From: Siminovitchia fordii DSM 16014 = CIP 108821 | GTDB lineage: Bacteria; Bacillota; Bacilli; Bacillales; Bacillaceae_C | Direction: 5' to 3' | DNA length: 64,000 nt | Assembly: GCF_000374565.1 (NCBI RefSeq) | Contig: NZ_KB894696.1 | Coordinates: 62,001-126,000, forward strand | Shown: in pieces, positions 27,557-36,142 of the stretch | Position numbering within the stretch: position 1 is the first letter of the stretch | Layout of the letters: each line of letters starts with the position of its first letter | Notes under the pieces: generated by a model | Seen by the model: the letters and a program-made list of their open reading frames with translations, nothing else | Database searches by the model: none | Told to the model about the DNA's origin: nothing | Position numbers and translations under genes: made by a program

Positions 27557-28552
27557 TTGAAGAAATTATCCAATTACTTACTTGTATTCCTTATGATTTT
27601 ATCTGTTTATGGGTGTTCCAAAAACAATGAGATCTATGAAAAGCTCATGGAGCAGGGGGTACACCAGATTGAAAAAGAAGAATACGAACGTGCGGAGAAC
27701 TTTTTTAAAAAAGCGCTGGAGGGAAATCCCAAAGATGAAAAAGCCACTATATTAATTAAACAAACTCAAAAAATGTTAAAAGCCCTAAAGGAATACGATG
27801 AGGGTGATTTTGAAGCTGCAAAGATTTCTGCGGAAAAAGTTAAAAAGCTCAAGGGAGGTTCAGAAACGCTCCAGGAAAAAGCAGAGAGCCTACTGGGACA
27901 GATGGAAGAATTGGAAAAGAAAAAAGAAGAATATACCGCAAGCTATGAAGAGGCGAAGCAGCACTATGAGCAAGGGGAGTTTGATGAATCTCTACGTATT
28001 GTTGATGAGTTTTCGGAAGAGGATCTTAGCCATCCGTTTTTTGGCCATCTTACAGAAAACATTGATATGTTAAAGAGCGATGTAAAGAATGCCAGAGAAA
28101 AAGCACTTGCTGGAGCCGAAGCCAAGGCAGAAGCAGAAGAGAAGGCCAAAGCCGAAGCGGAAGCAAAAGCTAAGGCAGAAGCGGAAAAGAAAGCGGCTGA
28201 AAAAGCCCAACAAGAGAAGGTCGCAGAAAAAAAATCAAAAATAGAAGCAGCACCCAAAGATATCGGTGCGGCTGGGGGATACTGGCTGACAGAAGATCGT
28301 ACAGAAGCGTGCCACCTCACATCTACTTATTTTGCGTGTGCTGTAAAGCAGTCAGATGTTGGCTTTGAAGAGAACATTATTAATATTCATCACATTAGCA
28401 GCACTGAAATAGAATTAACATTGAATAGTGGCTACAAGACCCGCCTTATTTTGGCGGATAAAGATGTTTTGCAAGGGGAAGGTGGCAGGATGAACCGCGT
28501 AAGCAAAGAAGAGGCTAACAGCATTTATGAAGGTTATTATGAGCTGCCGTGA
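27557..28552 (+). CDS. TPR/coiled-coil lipoprotein, function unknown
   Basis: A 331-residue exported lipoprotein. The signal KKLSNYLLVFLMILSVYGC carries the lipobox cysteine. Residues about 30-175 form TPR-like helices (EEYERAENFFKKALEGNPKD), about 180-235 is an Ala/Lys/Glu-rich coiled coil of repeated KAEAEAKA units, and the last 90 residues form a compact domain (GGYWLTEDRTEACHL, with three cysteines). TTG start, with GGGGGAGGAAG upstream. It stands alone and I cannot assign a function. Confidence 0.75.
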   Translation: MKKLSNYLLVFLMILSVYGCSKNNEIYEKLMEQGVHQIEKEEYERAENFFKKALEGNPKDEKATILIKQTQKMLKALKEYDEGDFEAAKISAEKVKKLKGGSETLQEKAESLLGQMEELEKKKEEYTASYEEAKQHYEQGEFDESLRIVDEFSEEDLSHPFFGHLTENIDMLKSDVKNAREKALAGAEAKAEAEEKAKAEAEAKAKAEAEKKAAEKAQQEKVAEKKSKIEAAPKDIGAAGGYWLTEDRTEACHLTSTYFACAVKQSDVGFEENIINIHHISSTEIELTLNSGYKTRLILADKDVLQGEGGRMNRVSKEEANSIYEGYYELP

Positions 28553-28581
28553 TCACGATCCTAGAAAAAAACTGCAAGTTG

Positions 28582-28618
28582 TACGAAAAGGCGTTTGTTT
28601 AAAAAACGCCTTTTCGTA
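28582..28618. terminator. strong hairpin between convergent genes
   Basis: TACGAAAAGGCGTTT (28582-28596) pairs perfectly with AAACGCCTTTTCGTA (28604-28618). A/T runs inside the stem allow action in both directions. Confidence 0.85.
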
Positions 28619-28637
28619 AAATAAAACAGGTGGTGCT

Positions 28638-29096
28638 TCATTTCATCACATACTGCATGGATTTAACAATTCCCAGATGAATGCCGTCATGCCAGGTCAC
28701 GAACTGCAGAGCTGCGTCAACTGTATCAAGCTTCAAATAGCGAATGTCTACAGTTTCGGTTGCCGCATTATCCAACTTTCCATTAAAAAACTCCATTATT
28801 CGCTCACCCTGATTTTTTAAAGCATCCATTATTTCCTCTACAGTAGGTGGTTCTTTGTCCCATTTAAAAGGGCTTGTCCCATCTATAAAAAATTCATACC
28901 ATTCAGGGTAGATGATTTCGTAAGTTTTATCGGCCTTGTTCAAGTAATCCTCAGCCGTAATGTACATATGGCCGGCATTCCACCGGATTGTATTTGGAAA
29001 GCCTTCAATCCGTTCGTCCCAAGTGCCTTCCTTCGTATTTCCCAACGCAATCAATAAAGCGGCGCGAGAATATTCGAACATATTTAATGTCTCCAT
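28638..29096 (-). CDS. DinB-family protein (second copy)
   Basis: A 152-residue protein with the DinB fold: IRWNAGHMYITAEDYL holds the first metal histidine and FVTWHDGIHLGIVKSMQ the second pair. Bacillus members of this group are often of unknown function; some use bacillithiol. It ends close to the shared terminator and has its own leader. It is only distantly similar to the DinB protein at 5522. Confidence 0.82.
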   Translation of the reverse strand: METLNMFEYSRAALLIALGNTKEGTWDERIEGFPNTIRWNAGHMYITAEDYLNKADKTYEIIYPEWYEFFIDGTSPFKWDKEPPTVEEIMDALKNQGERIMEFFNGKLDNAATETVDIRYLKLDTVDAALQFVTWHDGIHLGIVKSMQYVMK

Positions 29097-29478
29097 TTCT
29101 ATCCAACACCCTTTATCCTTGTTTTACAACATTATATTCTAGTGGTACAGGGACTTCCAATCATTTGACTTATTGAATCTTTGTATATCTCTTATATGCC
29201 ACTCGGAACATGGGGCGGAAAGTTGGGATGGTTCTGTGCAATAAACTGGCAAAACCTGAAACCTTTGGTGAAGCATCTCGTATATAAGACTTACATGGAT
29301 GAAAAGGACAAAAAATCATCACATGTCCAAGGAAAAAAGGGTTTCCCTCAATTCTGGAATTTCGTTGCCCTTCAGCAAGAGACACAGATGTTCCCTACTG
29401 GCTGTGTTGAAAAGACTCCGTTTCTTATTGAATGTAAATTTGTTATGACAATTATTTAGAGATTTTTCGACAAAAGCA
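29097..29478. other. 382-bp intergenic region
   Basis: It separates the DinB gene from the HprK-like gene. A plus-strand frame at 29181-29459 lacks a ribosome site and family-like motifs, and I do not treat it as a gene. Confidence 0.4.
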
Positions 29479-29537
29479 TGTAAGCGCTTCAAATAGGGAA
29501 TTATGAGGATGACGTTTCCTCTTTTTTCAAGTATAAT
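29479..29537 (+). promoter_or_regulatory. cre-like site and promoter of the HprK-like gene
   Basis: TGTAAGCGCTTCAA (29479-29492) matches the CcpA catabolite-responsive element at 13 of 14 positions. TATAAT lies at 29532-29537 with a weak -35 (ATGACG) 17 bases upstream. The cre-like site therefore sits just upstream of the -35, a position more often linked with activation than with road-block repression. Confidence 0.6.
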
Positions 29538-29577
29538 CCTGAATCATAGGGTATTCAGATATGGAGAGTGCATCAAT

Positions 29578-30492
29578 GTGAAAACGATAACAGTTAAAGA
29601 CTTGATCAATAGATTTTCTTTGGAGGTTTTGGCAGGGGAGGATCACCTGGACCGAAAAATTACAACAAATAGAGCACACCGTCCAGGCTTGGAGTTTGTG
29701 GGCTATTTCGACTTTTTCCCTACTGAACTTGTGCAAGTGCTCGGAGTAAAAGAGCTCACTTTTTTAAAAAGGCTAAGCGATGAGGAGCAGAAGTTGCGGA
29801 TAGGGAACATCGTGAATTATCACCCTCCATGCTTCATCATCACCGCACAGCAGGAAAGCCTGGGCTATTTGACGGAATACTGTGTTCAGGAAGGGATTCC
29901 CTTGCTTCGTACGGATGATGATCCGACATCGGAATTCATCAGGAAGCTGGATGCCTACTTGTTAAAGGCGTTGGCTCCGGAAATGGCTATCCACGGTGTT
30001 TGTGTCAATGTTTCGGGCATCGGGGTTCTGCTTCGGGGTAAATCGGGCATTGGAAAAAGCGAGACTGCCCATACATTAATACGCAGGGGGCATCGGCTTG
30101 TAGCAGATGATATTGTCGCATTGAAAAAACTAGGACCACAGACACTCCTAGGCACGCACGACAATCATACGAGAGAGTTGCTCGCCTTAAGAAGTATCGG
30201 TCTTGTCAATGTAGTGCGCCTGTATGGCAGGGAGGCGTTTCAGGACCAGACAAGGATCGTCCTGGATATTGAGCTGACAAAATGGGAGGAGGACTCCCTG
30301 AACAATGAATTGGAGCTAGAGCCCCAGTTCACCGACTACATGGGGGTCAAAATTCCCCATATTGAAATCCAGCTCCAGCCAGGCCGCGATGTAGCGGGCC
30401 TCATTGAAGCAGCTGCCAACAACTGGTATCTCCAACGTGAGGGATACAGCGCAGCAGAAGAATTCTCAAAACGGCTGGGAATCGATCATTAA
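29578..30492 (+). CDS. HPr kinase/phosphorylase, divergent paralog
   Basis: A 304-residue enzyme of normal length. The N-terminal domain (RPGLEFVGYFDFFP) precedes the P-loop GKSGIGKSETAH, the LVADDIV block and the signature ALRSIGLVNVVRLYGREAF. HprK phosphorylates or dephosphorylates Ser46 of HPr and Crh in carbon catabolite control. The sequence differs strongly from B. subtilis HprK and the gene is not next to lgt, the usual place, so it may be a second copy. GTG at 29578 follows GGAGAG at 29563-29568. A cre-like site upstream suggests CcpA feedback. Confidence 0.85.
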   Translation: MKTITVKDLINRFSLEVLAGEDHLDRKITTNRAHRPGLEFVGYFDFFPTELVQVLGVKELTFLKRLSDEEQKLRIGNIVNYHPPCFIITAQQESLGYLTEYCVQEGIPLLRTDDDPTSEFIRKLDAYLLKALAPEMAIHGVCVNVSGIGVLLRGKSGIGKSETAHTLIRRGHRLVADDIVALKKLGPQTLLGTHDNHTRELLALRSIGLVNVVRLYGREAFQDQTRIVLDIELTKWEEDSLNNELELEPQFTDYMGVKIPHIEIQLQPGRDVAGLIEAAANNWYLQREGYSAAEEFSKRLGIDH

Positions 30493-30504
30493 TATAAACG
30501 GAAA

Positions 30505-30541
30505 AAACAGACGGAAGCTTTGTGCTCCGTCTGTTTATTTT
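30505..30541. terminator. bidirectional terminator, hprK-like and cba units
   Basis: AAACAGACGGA (30505-30515) pairs perfectly with TCCGTCTGTTT (30526-30536); A and T runs lie on either side. Confidence 0.88.
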
Positions 30542-30566
30542 CGGGGTACTCACCTCAATATCCTAC

Positions 30567-30650
30567 TCAATCGGTTGCGCTTTTAATTTCAACTGCTATC
30601 ACCATGGTGACCATTGTGACGATAAGCATGGAAGATACGACCATGAACAT
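30567..30650 (-). CDS. 27-aa membrane microprotein, last gene of the cba operon
   Basis: A tiny minus-strand frame encodes MFMVVSSMLIVTMVTMVIA followed by VEIKSATD: one hydrophobic helix and a short polar tail. Its ribosome site AAGGAG overlaps the stop codon of cbaA with nine bases to the ATG, and the operon terminator follows. This tight coupling suggests a real small oxidase-associated peptide. No family is recognised. Confidence 0.55.
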   Translation of the reverse strand: MFMVVSSMLIVTMVTMVIAVEIKSATD

Positions 30651-30663
30651 ATGGATCAACTCC

Positions 30664-32316
30664 TTACCAAGTGATGAATCCTCTGGAACCTGGAGGTGCA
30701 TGCTGGATCATGTCGGCTAGCGGCAGTGCATAGGCCATGACAATGAGTACTAATGCAATACCGACCCATACTCCCCAGTTTTCCAAGAATTTGGCTGTGT
30801 GTGATGTATCACTTTCCGCGATTGGAAATTCAATAAAATCTTTTTCTTCCTGTACTTTAGGGGTGACAAACATTAGGTTTGCTACGATATAGACCAAGAG
30901 CATGGCTGAGAAGAATAAGATTGTTCCGCCGATGGCCATTGTGACATGGTTTGATAATATTCCATGGAACCAGTCTGCTGCAGATTCGTTGCCATTATAT
31001 CCAGAATAGGCTGTTCTCCGCGGAGCTCCAAGGAGACCCAGTAAATGCTGCGCAGTTGACATGAGAAGCATCCCTATAGCCCAAGACCCAATTTGAATGT
31101 GGGCAAGCTTTTGCAAGTGCTTTGGAAATTCCCTGCCTGTCAAATAGGGAATCAGCCAGAATGTAATGCTCATAAATGTCATGGCAACCGGTGTTCCCAC
31201 TGTAATATGGAAGTGTCCCACTACCCAAAGTGTATTGTGTACAAGCTCGTTCAATTGAAAACTTGCATTTATGATTCCGCCTGCACCGCCCGGAATGAAG
31301 AACAGCATCGCGATGAAGAGGGAAGAAAATCGTACATCTTTCCAAGGGAGCTTTCTGAACCATCCGAACACCCCTGTCCCGCCTTTACTTCTTCCAGAGA
31401 TTTCAAATGTAGCGAACATGGAAAAGGCAGTCATCAATGTCGGGATAATTACCATGAACGTCAGTACGACCTGTAAAAATTTCCAGAAGCTATCGATCCC
31501 CGGCTCTGTCAACTGATGGTGAAATCCGACAGGGAATGAGAATAGAATGAACAGAATAAATGAAAATCTAGCAAGTGAGTCACTGAACACTTTGGTACCG
31601 ATAATCTTTGGCATGACGACATACCAGGCCATATAAGCAGGCAGCAGCCAGAAATAAACAAGCGGGTGGCCGAAATACCAGAATAAAGAACGGCTCAATT
31701 CAACATTGATCGTATCTGTCCACCCAAATGCCCATGGAAGGTACTGGAAGACAACAGTTGCCACTACACCCAGGCAGGCAATCAGCCATAAGAGGAGAGT
31801 GGCCGTCGTCATATAAGCAAACAACGGGCTGAAATTTCCTTTGTTCTTTTTCTTCCAAGCGATAAAATGTCCGAGAAGAGCAAAGCTGGATAACCATGTT
31901 CCAATAATGAATAAAGCCAATCCGAGGTAATACCAACCGCTTGCTTTCAATGGAGCATAGAACGTATATAGTACTGATGCTTTCCCTGAAATGATCATCA
32001 CAGTTGCCATTGTGGTCCCAATGGCTGTGACCCACAGACCAAGCCAAGCGAACAGACTCACTTTTGGCCCGAAGGCCCCCAGTGTTTTACTCATGCCGGC
32101 AATCAGGAAGGCAAAGATAAAGAATGTTGTAAAAATAAGAGCCAATAATACGCCGTGTGCCGTCAAGATCTGGTAATAGTCCAAAAAGTTGGGCAGTTGC
32201 AAAGCATCATTTCTGATGAAAACCTGCAGCAAACCGCAAAAGGTCCCGATGATAAATGCGATATAGGCAATCCCGATATTCCATAACGCAAGCTTTCTGT
32301 CTTTCATTGCCATCAT
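30664..32316 (-). CDS. cbaA: b(o/a)3-type cytochrome oxidase subunit I
   Basis: A 550-residue haem-copper oxidase subunit of family B with twelve or more membrane helices. WYFGHPLVYFWLLPAYMAWY carries the Cu-B histidine and cross-linked tyrosine region; HDTLW-type spacing appears as ELVHNTLWVVGHFHITVG with further haem/Cu ligands. It reduces oxygen to water while pumping protons. Its ATG overlaps the cbaB stop (ATGA). A perfect FNR box upstream of the operon points to induction when oxygen is low, as expected of a high-affinity ba3 oxidase. Confidence 0.93.
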   Translation of the reverse strand: MMAMKDRKLALWNIGIAYIAFIIGTFCGLLQVFIRNDALQLPNFLDYYQILTAHGVLLALIFTTFFIFAFLIAGMSKTLGAFGPKVSLFAWLGLWVTAIGTTMATVMIISGKASVLYTFYAPLKASGWYYLGLALFIIGTWLSSFALLGHFIAWKKKNKGNFSPLFAYMTTATLLLWLIACLGVVATVVFQYLPWAFGWTDTINVELSRSLFWYFGHPLVYFWLLPAYMAWYVVMPKIIGTKVFSDSLARFSFILFILFSFPVGFHHQLTEPGIDSFWKFLQVVLTFMVIIPTLMTAFSMFATFEISGRSKGGTGVFGWFRKLPWKDVRFSSLFIAMLFFIPGGAGGIINASFQLNELVHNTLWVVGHFHITVGTPVAMTFMSITFWLIPYLTGREFPKHLQKLAHIQIGSWAIGMLLMSTAQHLLGLLGAPRRTAYSGYNGNESAADWFHGILSNHVTMAIGGTILFFSAMLLVYIVANLMFVTPKVQEEKDFIEFPIAESDTSHTAKFLENWGVWVGIALVLIVMAYALPLADMIQHAPPGSRGFITW

Positions 32317-32792
32317 GGTTCATACACCTCAATCTCTGTAGACATAAAATGGTGGCCTGCTCCACAATATTCGTTGCAGAGAACTAAATATTTTCCTGGT
32401 TTATCGAAAATATAGCTTTTATGGGTGATCCTTCCAGGGACAGCCATCATGTTCACTTTCGTGTTATCGATTGTAAAGCTGTGCACTACATCTGTACTCG
32501 TTAAGGTAAAAATGATTTCTTTTCCTGCTGGAACTTTTACATCTGGAGGATTGTATCCGAAAGCCTGGGCAACTATCACCACTTCGTATCTGTTTTCATC
32601 GATCTGTCTGACCCCCGGCTTGTCAAAGGGAGCCGTTTCGTTGACTTTTTCGGGGTCAATCGTGTCCATTCCGCCTGCAGGTTCATGTCCGTGTGCAAAG
32701 GCGGTGAAACCGACAATGCTTAAAAACACGGCAAGCGATAAAATGCCAAAAATCAACCATATCTTTTCGTATTTGTGAAAATGCATAAACAC
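32313..32792 (-). CDS. cbaB: b(o/a)3-type cytochrome oxidase subunit II
   Basis: A 159-residue membrane-anchored subunit with one N-terminal helix and a cupredoxin domain outside. The Cu-A ligands are visible: His in VVHSFTID and the CNEYCGAGHHFM motif with two Cys, His and Met. It takes electrons from cytochrome c and passes them to CbaA. It overlaps cbaA by four bases and follows a short subunit gene. Confidence 0.93.
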   Translation of the reverse strand: MFMHFHKYEKIWLIFGILSLAVFLSIVGFTAFAHGHEPAGGMDTIDPEKVNETAPFDKPGVRQIDENRYEVVIVAQAFGYNPPDVKVPAGKEIIFTLTSTDVVHSFTIDNTKVNMMAVPGRITHKSYIFDKPGKYLVLCNEYCGAGHHFMSTEIEVYEP

Positions 32793-32808
32793 TCACCTTC
32801 TTCAGTTT

Positions 32809-32931
32809 TTATCTGGCAACATAAAGGAAATATGTTGCAAACCACATTATGATAATAATGATTCCAACCCCAAAAACACTGACAAGCGTTCCTTTAAGAT
32901 TTGGCTCCGCACCATGTCTGTTTTTAGCCAT
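32809..32931 (-). CDS. cbaD: cytochrome oxidase subunit IIa-like (CbaD), 40 aa
   Basis: A 40-residue protein with one membrane helix: KGTLVSVFGVGIIIIIMWF followed by YFLYVAR. Size, the GTLxSVFxVGxxI pattern and the place directly before cbaB match the small subunit IIa of ba3 oxidases. AGGAGGG lies just before the ATG on the minus strand. It is the first gene of the cba operon. Confidence 0.8.
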   Translation of the reverse strand: MAKNRHGAEPNLKGTLVSVFGVGIIIIIMWFATYFLYVAR

Positions 32932-32992
32932 TTGACACCCTCCTATATGCTCATCATTTACTCAAATAGTACTACCGAAAATATTTCGCCAC

Positions 32993-33008
32993 TGTGATAA
33001 AAGTCACA
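32993..33008 (-). promoter_or_regulatory. perfect FNR box upstream of the cba operon
   Basis: TGTGA-TAAAAG-TCACA is an exact match to the TGTGA-N6-TCACA site of Bacillus Fnr. It is 62 bases before the cbaD start codon on the minus strand, which fits activator binding near the promoter. The fnr gene lies 3.1 kb away. Confidence 0.8.
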
Positions 33009-33112
33009 CTTCATACTGAATTCACAAGACCTTCATAAGTACTTCAAAATTTAGACAAAAAGAAAAGCCCGCGGATGGCGAGCTTAGTAGCATGTAGCAA
33101 AAAAGTATTGTT

Positions 33113-34270
33113 TCAGTTAAAAAAAGCACATTTTAACTGAAAATCGATTCTCTTCTTTTGGATTCTTTTTTCGAGCATGCGGTCGAAGATTTCCACCACA
33201 CCTTTGGGGCTTTTTAATTCGATTTCCTCATGATAAGTGGTGATCGACTGCTTCCATCGTCCCATTTTAATTTCATCCGCTAAAGTATTTTTCAATTGCT
33301 GTTCAAGTGGGGTATGTTCTTCAAGTTCAAAGACAAGGTGATGCTTCTTTAAATAGTTCATGTTGATTTTTTCTTGGCCCGGAAGCATGGAATGAATGAA
33401 TATGGGAACTTCCTTTTGCAGCGCTTCGCTGATTGTGACGCCGCCAGGCTTTGTAATGATGGCATCCGCCTGTTCATAAAGTTTGTTCATCGCCTTCCTA
33501 GAAGAAATATAGGATAGGGGCTGGATACGTTCGTTGTTCCAAGAATGGATTTCCTCGTAAAGTGGCTTGTTCTTCCCACAAAGCACTAAGTAATCATAAT
33601 GAGAGGATTCGCTTAGTTCCTGTACAAGGGTCAATATTTTTCCCAGACCGCTGTTTCCTCCCGCAATTAATATTCGGGGGCGCTTTATAGCATTCTCTTG
33701 TTTCTCGCTTTTTAAAATTTCCTCGTGAACCGGAATGCCTGTAACAATCATCTTATGCGCAGGTATACTGGATGATAGTGTTTCTTTCACTTCCCGGCAA
33801 GGAAGAAAATGGGCATCAATCCCTTCCTTTCCCCAGATGCCGTTTACAAAGAAATCTGTATAGACGTTAATAACCGGAACATTGCACCTCTCAATTCTTT
33901 TTATTTTGCTTAAAAGATAGGAGGGGAAGCTTTGTGTACAAACGACCATATCAGGGGCTTCTTCTGTTAACAGCTGTCTCATTTTATTCATGAAGAAAGA
34001 TTGATGCCACCTGAAAAAATAATCGGTTTTGGCTGGGGTGGAAAAAACATTTTTATAAGCATGATGGTATGTTTCGGGTGCGTAGCGGATCCATTTCAAA
34101 TAACAATTGGTCACTAGCTTTTCCAATGTTTTATTCGTATAGCTTACCAGGTCGACCTTTTTGCATATTGTGCTGTTGGAATATTTTTGTATTGAATCCA
34201 TTAAAGCGTCAGCCACTTGATGATGCCCGGAACGCAGTTGCAGAAGTGGCAAAAATAGAATTTTTTTCAT
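33113..34270 (-). CDS. MGDG-synthase-type glycosyltransferase
   Basis: A 385-residue GT-B glycosyltransferase related to UgtP and monogalactosyldiacylglycerol synthase. The opening LFLPLLQLRSGHHQVADAL is the acceptor-binding GxGH block in altered form; PRILIAGGNSGLGKI and ADAIITKPGGVTISEAL bind the nucleotide sugar. It probably glycosylates a lipid or lipid-linked acceptor at the membrane. ATG at 34270 is chosen because GGGAG lies 10 bases upstream on the minus strand; the longer frame runs into the dedA gene. It is the third gene of a deacetylase-dedA-glycosyltransferase operon. Confidence 0.82.
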   Translation of the reverse strand: MKKILFLPLLQLRSGHHQVADALMDSIQKYSNSTICKKVDLVSYTNKTLEKLVTNCYLKWIRYAPETYHHAYKNVFSTPAKTDYFFRWHQSFFMNKMRQLLTEEAPDMVVCTQSFPSYLLSKIKRIERCNVPVINVYTDFFVNGIWGKEGIDAHFLPCREVKETLSSSIPAHKMIVTGIPVHEEILKSEKQENAIKRPRILIAGGNSGLGKILTLVQELSESSHYDYLVLCGKNKPLYEEIHSWNNERIQPLSYISSRKAMNKLYEQADAIITKPGGVTISEALQKEVPIFIHSMLPGQEKINMNYLKKHHLVFELEEHTPLEQQLKNTLADEIKMGRWKQSITTYHEEIELKSPKGVVEIFDRMLEKRIQKKRIDFQLKCAFFN

Positions 34271-34337
34271 CTGCTTCATCTCCCGTCCTGTTTGAATACA
34301 TACCCGTTGTGAAAGAGATTTAACAAAAGGAGGGTTC

Positions 34338-34940
34338 TCATGAATCAGTTGGCTGTTGTTTCTTTTTCCTATATAACTTGATTCCTGTGTAGCCGAAAAA
34401 GGCAATAAAGAAAAAGACCCCAAAGTATGGAGCGTATTTAGGGTTGAGATGAAAGGTATTGCCAGCAAGGAGTCCCGCTAAAATCAAGGGAAATGTCCAA
34501 AATACAGTTCCCAGAAGGGACAAGAGGCAAAATGACCGAAATGGTATTTTGGCTATACCCGCAAAATAGGGGCTTACCTGGCGGATACCCGGCATGTAAA
34601 AACCGAATAAAATGGTCTTATGGGTGTTTCTCCTATATTTCGATCTCACCTTTTTCCAGCGTTCCATAGTGATTCCAACATATTTTCCGTATCTATTTAT
34701 GAACGGACTGCCGATATACTTTCCCAATCCAAATGCTGCAAGCATTCCCAAAAAGGCACCCAGAAAAGCACTGAAGGCGGCCAATTCGAGTGATAGCTTA
34801 TTCTCGCCGACCAATACACCCACTAGAAAAAGTAAGGATTCTTCAGGGGCAGGCACACCGACGATCCCAAGAAACAGAAATAAGAATATGATCAAGTATC
34901 CGTATAGGTAGATATAATCAAGCAGTATGTCAATGCTCAT
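34338..34940 (-). CDS. DedA-family membrane protein
   Basis: A 200-residue protein with five to six membrane helices. The family motif appears as GVPAPEESLLFLVG near the N-terminus and GFYMPGIRQVSPYFAGIA in the second half, with the conserved Arg and Pro. DedA proteins flip lipid carriers such as undecaprenyl phosphate or phosphatidylethanolamine. Its start overlaps the deacetylase stop by 11 bases, and a glycosyltransferase gene follows, so a lipid-linked saccharide is a plausible cargo. Confidence 0.88.
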   Translation of the reverse strand: MSIDILLDYIYLYGYLIIFLFLFLGIVGVPAPEESLLFLVGVLVGENKLSLELAAFSAFLGAFLGMLAAFGLGKYIGSPFINRYGKYVGITMERWKKVRSKYRRNTHKTILFGFYMPGIRQVSPYFAGIAKIPFRSFCLLSLLGTVFWTFPLILAGLLAGNTFHLNPKYAPYFGVFFFIAFFGYTGIKLYRKKKQQPTDS

Positions 34941-35658
34941 AATGGCCTCTTCTGTCCATATTTGAAGTTTCTAGTGTAATAAACTGTCTGCCTTCCTTTA
35001 CACTTTCCTTGAGGAAAACTTCCAGGTTTTCAATCATATATTTTGGTGCATTCTCATCAGCCCCAATCGTTTCTCCACAATCGTGCAGGAGAATGATGGA
35101 CCCGTCATCCGGCACCTGTCTCAAATCACGAAGGAGGGTGTGCTCACTTCTTTCTGCCTTCCAGTCCCCGAAAATATGTGACCATATGACAATCTCATAG
35201 TCTTTGGCGATTTGATTCGTAAATAGATTAAAATGCCCCCATGGAGGGCGGTAGAAGCACGTCCTTTTTCCGGTCAATCTCCGGATGACCTTTTGGGTCC
35301 TATTCATTTGCTTCTTTAACTGAAAGGGTGTTATAGACCAATTAGATACATGTTGATAATGATGAATGCCGATCACATGACCTTCCTGATGCATTCGCCT
35401 GATGATCTCCGGATATTTTTCCGCTTTATGGCCGACAACAAAAAAAGCAGCTTTTACACGATATCTCTTCAGAAGGTCCAGCAGCATGATTGTAAATTCC
35501 GGATGAGGACCGTCATCAAAGGTCAAAGCAATGCCTTTTTGACCCTTTATCCTCTTTGTAATTTCTTTTCCGCTTACCCTTATGGCAATCGTCGGGATTA
35601 TTGAATAGCTTGTAAACAACAGAGCCACTGCAGCCAAGCAGAGGATAAAAACGTCCAT
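34930..35658 (-). CDS. membrane-anchored polysaccharide deacetylase
   Basis: A 242-residue protein. One N-terminal hydrophobic segment anchors a NodB domain with LTFDDGPHPEF, the metal pair IGIHHYQH, YRPPWGHFN and IILLHDCGE. It removes N- or O-acetyl groups from a carbohydrate outside the membrane. It is the first gene of the operon with dedA and the glycosyltransferase. The substrate could be a glycolipid rather than peptidoglycan, given those partners. Confidence 0.88.
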   Translation of the reverse strand: MDVFILCLAAVALLFTSYSIIPTIAIRVSGKEITKRIKGQKGIALTFDDGPHPEFTIMLLDLLKRYRVKAAFFVVGHKAEKYPEIIRRMHQEGHVIGIHHYQHVSNWSITPFQLKKQMNRTQKVIRRLTGKRTCFYRPPWGHFNLFTNQIAKDYEIVIWSHIFGDWKAERSEHTLLRDLRQVPDDGSIILLHDCGETIGADENAPKYMIENLEVFLKESVKEGRQFITLETSNMDRRGHYEH

Positions 35659-36142
35659 GGTTTCGTCCCGCTCACTTTATTTTAAGTTATTCGTTTGATT
35701 TCTCTATTCCCCCTTAACAAAGAACTAAGCATATTGTTTAGATAAAAGTGCAAGCGGCGGCTGTTTGTCTATCGTGGTTCGACCAAAGGAAGTGACTCTG
35801 ACGTGGTAAGGAAGTGCGAAAGTGCCTGCTGAGCGGTGATACGCATAAGACGAGTACTGAAGAAGATGTAATTTTCTTCAGCAGCGATTTACCGGCTGCC
35901 TCCAGATAGAGGTCCTGTGGGTTCGCTTGAACTAGAATATCCTGATACGGAGTTGGCCACGTCATTAACAATGATTACAACTTAGGTATTCTTCCTCAAA
36001 CATAAGAAAGACCGCGACAAATATGTCGTGGCCTTAGTTAAGGGCCCATAATGGGCCTCAATTTGTTTTATTTCCGTTTTTTCCTCCTGAATCATATGTA
36101 ATTCAGAATAATCGTGCTAATCTATGATTCCGCCCCATTACT
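35659..36142. other. 484-bp intergenic region with several dyads
   Basis: No supported gene. GACCGCGACA (36009 region) pairs with TGTCGTGGCC as a stem, GGCCCAT-A-ATGGGCC (about 36043-36057) is a tight palindrome, and CTGAAT-N8-ATTCAG (36087-36106) is a third. The first is a plausible terminator for fnr on the minus strand. A minus frame at 35738-35971 has no ribosome site. Confidence 0.45.

Noticed and set aside
29181-29459. 92-codon plus-strand frame upstream of the HprK-like gene
   Set aside because: No ribosome site and composition unlike a folded protein; likely chance.
35738-35971. 77-codon minus-strand frame near the deacetylase operon
   Set aside because: No ribosome site and no recognisable motif; falls in a region of dyads.
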